From assembly GCF_001953885.1 (NCBI RefSeq), contig NZ_MQUS01000052.1, positions 1 to 42,715 on the forward strand: DNA of 42,715 nt. Direction: 5' to 3'. The notes under the pieces were generated by a model that was not told where the DNA came from, ran no database searches, and worked only from the letters and a program-made list of their open reading frames with translations. This DNA comes from Streptomyces sp. IMTB 2501 (GTDB lineage: Bacteria; Actinomycetota; Actinomycetes; Streptomycetales; Streptomycetaceae). The translations under genes were made by a program, and so were the position numbers. Shown here piece after piece: positions 38,593 through 42,715 of the stretch; positions within the stretch are counted from its first letter, which is position 1, and each line of letters begins with the position of its first letter.

Positions 38593-38982
38593 ATGGACGG
38601 CGACACACACGAGCGGGGCTCCAAGTTGCCGAACGGCGCGCGGGAGGCCGAGATCCTCGCCCTGCTGCAGCAGGCCGAGGGCGCGCTGACCCCGGGTGAG
38701 GTCACGGATCGGTTCGACGGCGAGCTGACCTACAGCAGCGTGGTGACGATCCTCACCCGCATGCACAGCAAGCAGCTGCTCACCCGCACCCGGCGAGGGC
38801 GGGCCTACGCCTACGCCCCCGCCACCGACGAGGCCGGGTTCGCCGCCCGCCGGATGCGCACCGTCCTGGAGGAGCGGTCCGACCGGCAGGCCGTGCTCGC
38901 CCGCTTCGCCGACGGCCTCTCCGACTCCGACGCCGAGCTGCTGCGGCAGCTCCTCGGCCCCGACTCCGACGCCGCCCGCTGA
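38593..38982 (+). CDS. blaI: BlaI/MecI-family repressor
   Basis: This 129-residue protein starts at ATG 38593 with GAGGAA about 12 bases upstream. The winged HTH is LPNGAREAEILALLQQAEGALTPGEVTDRFDGELTYSSVVTILTRMHSKQLLTRTRRGRAYAY, in the BlaI form with VxTxLxRLxxKG-like recognition helix (VVTILTRMHSKQLL). The C-terminal dimerisation helices end in DSDAAR. It is followed by an M56 metallopeptidase gene, the usual partner that cleaves BlaI on cell-wall stress. A matching palindrome lies before it, the PAP2 gene and uppP. Confidence 0.93.
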   Translation: MDGDTHERGSKLPNGAREAEILALLQQAEGALTPGEVTDRFDGELTYSSVVTILTRMHSKQLLTRTRRGRAYAYAPATDEAGFAARRMRTVLEERSDRQAVLARFADGLSDSDAELLRQLLGPDSDAAR

Positions 38983-39204
38983 GCCGTCGTCCGCCAGAGC
39001 GGAATCGCGGAGCACGCCACATTCTCAAGGGCACGGGCGCACCCCAGGCGGCGTCGCCGTCGGTTGCCGGCTCCCCGTCGTCGCCGCCCTCCGCCGCCTC
39101 GCAGCTGGACACACCATGCTCCGCTCACCTGTACTGACAGAACACCGTTGCCTGGAGCCGACCTGATCCGCCGGACAGGCCCTAGCACCTTCGAAGAGGC
39201 CCGG

Positions 39205-40149
39205 ATGCGCATCCTCGTCTACCTCCCGCTGCTGCTGCCGCTGCTGGCTCCGCTGGGCGCCCGGCAGTTGTCGGAGCGTTGCGAACCGCGCCTGGCGACC
39301 TGGCTGCTCACCCTCTCCTCACTGGTCCTGGCGGTGGCCGGCGTCATCTCGCTGGGTGTGCTGGCCACCACCGGCGTGACCCGCGTACCGCAGCTCGCCG
39401 GGCTCGGACACTGGTCGGTCGGCACCGCGCGGCGCGAGGACCCCACCGAACTCTCCGTCGCCGTCCTCGCGGGGCTGCTGCTCGGCGGCGCCCTGGTCAT
39501 GGCCGCGCGGATGCTCTGGCGCCGGGCCCGGGCTCTTGCCGCCGCCGCGCTGGACGCGGCCTGTATGCCGACGCGGGACGGGGTGGTGGTGGTCGAGGAT
39601 CCGGCGCCGGACGCGTTCGCACTGCCGGGGGTGCCGGGCCGGGTCGTGGTCTCCACCGGGATGCTGCACACCCTGGACGAGGGCGAGCACGGCATCCTGC
39701 TCGCCCATGAGCGTGCCCATCTGACCGCGCACCACTACGCGTTCGTCGCCCTCGCTCAGCTCGGCGCCGCCGCCAACCCGCTGCTGCGCCCGCTGGCCGC
39801 CGCCGTCGGCTACACGACCGAGCGCTGGGCCGACGAGTACGCGGCCACCGTCACCGGCGATCGCGTGCGCGTCGCGCGGACGGTCGGCAAGGCCGCCGTC
39901 GCCGCCCACGCCACCCCGGTCCGCTCCCGCCTTCCCGGCGCGGCCCTGGGCATCCTGGGCCGCCGCCGCAATCCGCTCGCCACCGCAGGTCCCGTGCCCC
40001 GCCGGGTGGCGGCCCTGCTCGCCCCGCCCCTCGGACGCCGTCCCCTGCTGATCGCGGCCACCCTCGCGGTCCTCGTCACCGCCGTCTGGTCCAGCGCCGA
40101 GGCCGCCCACGACCTCCACCAGCTGCTGGAGACGATCGGCGTCCGGTGA
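39205..40149 (+). CDS. M56-family membrane metallopeptidase (BlaR1/MecR1-like sensor)
   Basis: This 314-residue protein starts at ATG 39205 behind AGAGG. Helices lie near 3-18, 32-55, 84-104, 170-200 and 283-297. The zinc motif HERAH (His168, Glu169, His172, in LLAHERAHLTAHH) is intact, with the third ligand probably Glu206 in TTERWADEYA. There is no penicillin-binding sensor domain; the C-terminus ends after the last helix. Short M56 proteins of this kind pair with BlaI in actinobacteria. The protease would cut BlaI and release the regulon. A 222-bp gap separates it from blaI, so they are not translationally coupled. Confidence 0.92.
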   Translation: MRILVYLPLLLPLLAPLGARQLSERCEPRLATWLLTLSSLVLAVAGVISLGVLATTGVTRVPQLAGLGHWSVGTARREDPTELSVAVLAGLLLGGALVMAARMLWRRARALAAAALDAACMPTRDGVVVVEDPAPDAFALPGVPGRVVVSTGMLHTLDEGEHGILLAHERAHLTAHHYAFVALAQLGAAANPLLRPLAAAVGYTTERWADEYAATVTGDRVRVARTVGKAAVAAHATPVRSRLPGAALGILGRRRNPLATAGPVPRRVAALLAPPLGRRPLLIAATLAVLVTAVWSSAEAAHDLHQLLETIGVR

Positions 40150-40255
40150 GCACCGCCGTCCGACGGTGAGCGCCGCCGCCCGAGGGCGCACGCCGGCTGA
40201 CTGGCATATGCCCTGCTCAGGGGCTGCATCGAGATCCTGCGTACACCCCGAGATT

Positions 40256-40269
40256 TTACGCGCGTGTAG
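40256..40269. promoter_or_regulatory. BlaI-type operator candidate before the PAP2 gene
   Basis: TTACGCGCGTGTAG matches the uppP palindrome at 12 of 14 bases. Its right arm gives TAGATG, a -10-like word in the same register. It lies 74-87 bp before the PAP2 start. Confidence 0.65.
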
Positions 40270-40342
40270 ATGTTAAGGTGTTGTTCACCATTCCGCATCT
40301 CGGTGTTATCGCGGTATCCGCCTGCCCGAAAGCCCCCGCCTG

Positions 40343-40981
40343 ATGACCCCTCACGCCACGGCGTACCTCGCCCTCGACGGCTCCCGCATCGACGGCTCGC
40401 TCTTCACATCGGTCACCGACTTCGCCCGGGACACCCCCTGGCTCAACGCCCCGATCGCGCTGACGACCAACCTCGGCCTCGGCGTCTTCGCCGTCCTGAT
40501 GCTGATCGGCTGGTGGCGGGCCCGCCGCCGCGACGACTCGGCCATGGCCACGGCCCTGGCCGCCCCGGTGGCGGTCGTGACGGCCTTCGCCGTCACCGAG
40601 GTCGTCAAGAAGCTCGTCGCGGAGCCCCGTCCGTGTCGCGCCCTGCCGCACGACTTCTACGTCAACAGCTGTCCGGCGCCCACCGATTACGCGTTCCCCA
40701 GCGGCCACACCACCACCGCGGCCGCCACCGCCGCGGCCCTCTTCCTCCTCGACCGCCGGCTCGCCGCGATCGCCGCGGTCTGTACGCTCCTGGAGGGCTT
40801 CACCCGTGTCTACGTCGGCGATCACTACCCGCACGACGTCCTCGGCGCCATCCTCATCGCCGCACCCGTCGCCCTGGCCGCCGGCCTGATCCTGCGCGGT
40901 CTGCTCCGCCCCCTGGTCGCCCGCCTGCGCACCGGAGGCGCACTCCAGCCGTTGCTCACGGCCCACCCCGCCACCCGGTGA
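40343..40981 (+). CDS. PAP2-family lipid phosphatase
   Basis: This 212-residue membrane enzyme starts at ATG 40343 without a clear ribosome site. The three PAP2 motifs are present: KKLVAEPRP (KxxxxxxRP), PSGH in YAFPSGHTT, and TRVYVGDHYPHDVLGA (RxxxxxHxxxD). Five or six helices are visible. PAP2 proteins dephosphorylate lipid pyrophosphates, including undecaprenyl-PP, and related phosphatidates. Beside UppP and a BlaI-type palindrome, undecaprenyl pyrophosphate is a likely substrate. An insert with two Cys residues (CRALPHDFYVNSCPAP) sits on the outer face between motifs I and II. Confidence 0.93.
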   Translation: MTPHATAYLALDGSRIDGSLFTSVTDFARDTPWLNAPIALTTNLGLGVFAVLMLIGWWRARRRDDSAMATALAAPVAVVTAFAVTEVVKKLVAEPRPCRALPHDFYVNSCPAPTDYAFPSGHTTTAAATAAALFLLDRRLAAIAAVCTLLEGFTRVYVGDHYPHDVLGAILIAAPVALAAGLILRGLLRPLVARLRTGGALQPLLTAHPATR

Positions 40982-41063
40982 GCACCGAAGGCATTCCGGA
41001 CTCCGGCTCCCCGGGGCCGTGACATGAACAGTGGGCGTTGGCAAAGTGAACACATCGCGCCGC

Positions 41064-41092
41064 TTGACCTGACTTTTACACGCGTGTAATAG
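41064..41092 (+). promoter_or_regulatory. uppP promoter with BlaI-type operator in the spacer
   Basis: TTGACC (41064-41069) and TAATAG (41087-41092) are 17 bp apart, a good housekeeping promoter. The perfect 14-bp palindrome TTACACGCGTGTAA (41076-41089) fills the spacer and overlaps the -10. A bound repressor would block RNA polymerase directly. Confidence 0.75.
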
Positions 41093-41167
41093 GTTTTGGT
41101 TGGCCGGAGCCACTGCAAGTGTTGTCCGGAGCCCGGCCCCGCGTGCAGTTCGAGCCAAAGGCCAACC

Positions 41168-42088
41168 ATGTCCGTCCTGACCTACCCCGAAGCCGTGGGC
41201 GTCGGCCTGCTGCAAGGCGTGACCGAGCTGTTCCCGGTCTCCAGCCTCGGGCACAGCATCCTGATACCCGCCCTCCTGGGCGGGCACTGGAAACACGACC
41301 TCGATGTCTCCGCCGACGGGTCTCTCTACCTCAACGAGCTGGTGGGTCTCCATCTGGCCACCGCGGTGGCGCTCGTCGTCTTCTTCTGGCGGGACTGGGT
41401 GCGGATCATCCGCGGACTGTTCACATCGATCACCCAGCGGCGGATCGAGACCGTGGACCAGCGGCTCGCCTGGCTGATCGTCACCGCCAGCATCCCGGTC
41501 GCCGTGGCCGGCGTGGCGCTCGACAAGGTGTTCCGCACCACCCTCGGCAAACCCGTCCCGACGGCGATCTTCCTGGCCCTCAACGGCATCGTGCTGTTCG
41601 TCACCGAGCAGCTCAAGCGCGGCGGCTCGGGCCGCAGGCGCGCCGGCGCCTCCCTCACGGCGCAGGAGGAGCAGCTGAGCCCGGACGAACTGTCGGACCA
41701 GCGGATCACCCGGATGACCATGCGGGACGCGCTGACGATCGGCGCGGCCCAGATCCTCGCGCTCTTCCCCGGCATCAGCCGCTCCGGCTCGACCATCAGC
41801 GCGGGCATCTTCAAGGGCCTCAACCACGAGGACTCCGCCCGCTTCGCCTTCCTGCTCGCCACGCCGGTGATCGGCGGCGCCGCCCTGCTCAAGCTGCCGC
41901 CGCTGCTCGGCTCCCAGGGCGACGGCCTGCGCGGTCCGCTGCTGGCCGGCAGCGTGGCCGCGTTCGTGGCGGCCTACCTGGCCACACGTTTCCTCGTGAA
42001 GTACTTCGAGAACCGGACCCTGATCCCGTTCGCCATCTACTGCTCCGTCGCGGGACTGGGCAGCCTGGCCTACTTCACCCTCGCGTGA
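41168..42088 (+). CDS. uppP: Undecaprenyl-diphosphatase (BacA family)
   Basis: This 306-residue enzyme starts at ATG 41168 behind AAAGG. It converts undecaprenyl pyrophosphate to the monophosphate lipid carrier for peptidoglycan and confers bacitracin tolerance. The two signature motifs are QGVTELFPVSSLGH (16-29) and PGISRSGSTIS (about 201-211), with about eight helices. The usual SS(T/S)GH has Leu in place of T/S (SSLGH). A hydrophilic insert (GSGRRRAGASLTAQEEQLSPDE, about 155-180) makes it longer than the ~270-residue norm. Its promoter contains the BlaI-type palindrome, giving stress-controlled carrier recycling. Confidence 0.93.
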   Translation: MSVLTYPEAVGVGLLQGVTELFPVSSLGHSILIPALLGGHWKHDLDVSADGSLYLNELVGLHLATAVALVVFFWRDWVRIIRGLFTSITQRRIETVDQRLAWLIVTASIPVAVAGVALDKVFRTTLGKPVPTAIFLALNGIVLFVTEQLKRGGSGRRRAGASLTAQEEQLSPDELSDQRITRMTMRDALTIGAAQILALFPGISRSGSTISAGIFKGLNHEDSARFAFLLATPVIGGAALLKLPPLLGSQGDGLRGPLLAGSVAAFVAAYLATRFLVKYFENRTLIPFAIYCSVAGLGSLAYFTLA

Positions 42089-42158
42089 CCGGCTCCATGA
42101 AATCCCCCCACCTGTGAATTGCGGCATGGGCGGTGCTGCCCGGGCTCTGGGTTTGCTA

Positions 42159-42178
42159 GATTGCGCAACTACGCAATC
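42159..42178. promoter_or_regulatory. Palindrome upstream of the LCP gene
   Basis: GATTGCG-CAACTA-CGCAATC is a perfect inverted repeat (7-bp arms, 6-nt spacer) about 100 bp before the LCP start. It is unlike the BlaI-type sites. A looser TTGC-N8-GCAA element (38082-38097) lies before the small gene at 38152. Confidence 0.45.
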
Positions 42179-42279
42179 GAGGCGTGGTACCTGCTGCTTC
42201 GCCTGCCCGTACACCGCCGCTGACGCCGGCCGTAGCACGACGGCCCGCCCGGCAGGCCCGACCGTTCATGGGAGTGGAA

Positions 42280-42715
42280 ATGGGCGACCCGTGGGACGGC
42301 CCGGGCGGGCAGGCCACGCGCAGCCGCACGCGCCAGGTGTCAGGACAGCGTAAGGCCGGGCTCGACGGAACACGTCCTGCGGGCGGCAGGGCCGCGAGCC
42401 GGGCGGCGTCCCGCGCCCGCGGCGGCAGCCGGTCGGGGCGGCGGGCCCGTCAGGCGGGCCGGGCCCGGAAGGTGTTCAAGGCCATCGGGATCACCCTGTC
42501 GGTCATCATCGTGATCACGGCCGGTGCGGGCTGGTGGTTCTACGAGCACCTGAACGGCAACATCCAGAGCCTCTCGCTGGACGGCAAGGGGGGCACCGAG
42601 AAGGCTGACGCGTTCGGCCGTACCCCGATCAACATCCTGGTCATGGGCTCGGACGGCCGTACCAGTGCGGCGGACTGCAAACTGGGCGGCGGCTGTTCGA
42701 AGACCGGTGTGCAGA
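42280..42715 (+). CDS. LCP-family (LytR-CpsA-Psr) glycopolymer ligase, N-terminal part (3' end outside window)
   Basis: The frame runs open to the window edge (145 codons seen). The start is ATG 42280 behind GGAG at five bases; an in-frame ATG at 42268 is less well placed. A long Arg/Gly/Ala-rich cytoplasmic tail (about 1-65) precedes a transmembrane helix (about 68-88, FKAIGITLSVIIVITAGAGWWFY). The LCP domain then begins with INILVMGSDGR, the first conserved strand of this family. LCP enzymes attach teichoic acids or other glycopolymers from undecaprenyl carriers to peptidoglycan, which fits with the uppP gene just upstream. Confidence 0.85.
   Translation, partial: MGDPWDGPGGQATRSRTRQVSGQRKAGLDGTRPAGGRAASRAASRARGGSRSGRRARQAGRARKVFKAIGITLSVIIVITAGAGWWFYEHLNGNIQSLSLDGKGGTEKADAFGRTPINILVMGSDGRTSAADCKLGGGCSKTGVQ

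Noticed and set aside
1..42715. CRISPR arrays, insertion sequences, integrases, rRNA or tRNA genes
   Set aside because: None seen on either strand: no regularly spaced repeats, no transposase or recombinase motifs, no cloverleaf.

Overview
The window is very GC-rich actinobacterial DNA with strong G/C third-position bias and many GTG starts. Its left part carries the PknB - class E sortases - PabA - CrgA - rhomboid - cyclophilin gene set that sits near the chromosome origin in Streptomyces, so the source is very likely a Streptomyces or close relative. I found no tRNA or rRNA gene, integrase, transposase or CRISPR array.

Region 1 (1-9912) is conserved cell-envelope and cell-division territory. 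It holds the C-terminal half of a PASTA kinase (PknB), three class E sortases, PabA, a small membrane protein, a DUF881 protein, CrgA, a cluster of DnaA boxes in the gap after crgA, a rhomboid protease, a cyclophilin and a DUF5324-like protein. A small accessory pair (antirepressor-like DNA-binding protein plus Mrr-like nuclease) lies between pknB and the first sortase.

Region 2 (9989-31835) is an accessory gene cluster that I do not recognise as any described cluster. A LysR regulator diverges from an operon of an HD-like (DUF6817-type) protein, a JAB/MPN-like protein, an SDR and a Baeyer-Villiger-type flavoprotein. Reverse-strand units follow: malic enzyme plus a degenerate phenylacetate-CoA-ligase-like protein; a quinone-oxidoreductase-like MDR; an ABM monooxygenase plus a beta-hydroxyacid dehydrogenase; and a PHBH-type FAD monooxygenase. 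A forward run carries a 14-TM exporter, an aldo/keto reductase, a secreted beta-propeller (lactonase-like) protein, a second aldo/keto reductase, an AfsA/ScbA-type synthase, a HAD phosphatase, a KAS III enzyme, an SDR, a secreted tandem-ABM protein and a MarR regulator. AfsA plus HAD phosphatase plus ketoreductase is the core logic of gamma-butyrolactone, butenolide and furan hormone synthesis, so the product may be an autoregulator-like small molecule. No ArpA/ScbR-type receptor gene is present. A MarR-operator candidate occurs both at the exporter/monooxygenase divergent promoter and before marR.

Region 3 (31842-42715) returns to envelope functions: a DUF4328 membrane protein, a large membrane protein with a TIR/Rossmann-like module, ArsR plus an MgtA-type P-ATPase, a lytic-transglycosylase-like protein, a BlaI repressor and M56 metallopeptidase sensor, a PAP2 phosphatase, UppP, and the start of an LCP ligase. 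One palindrome type occurs upstream of blaI, the PAP2 gene and uppP. This suggests a BlaI/M56-controlled undecaprenyl-phosphate recycling regulon.
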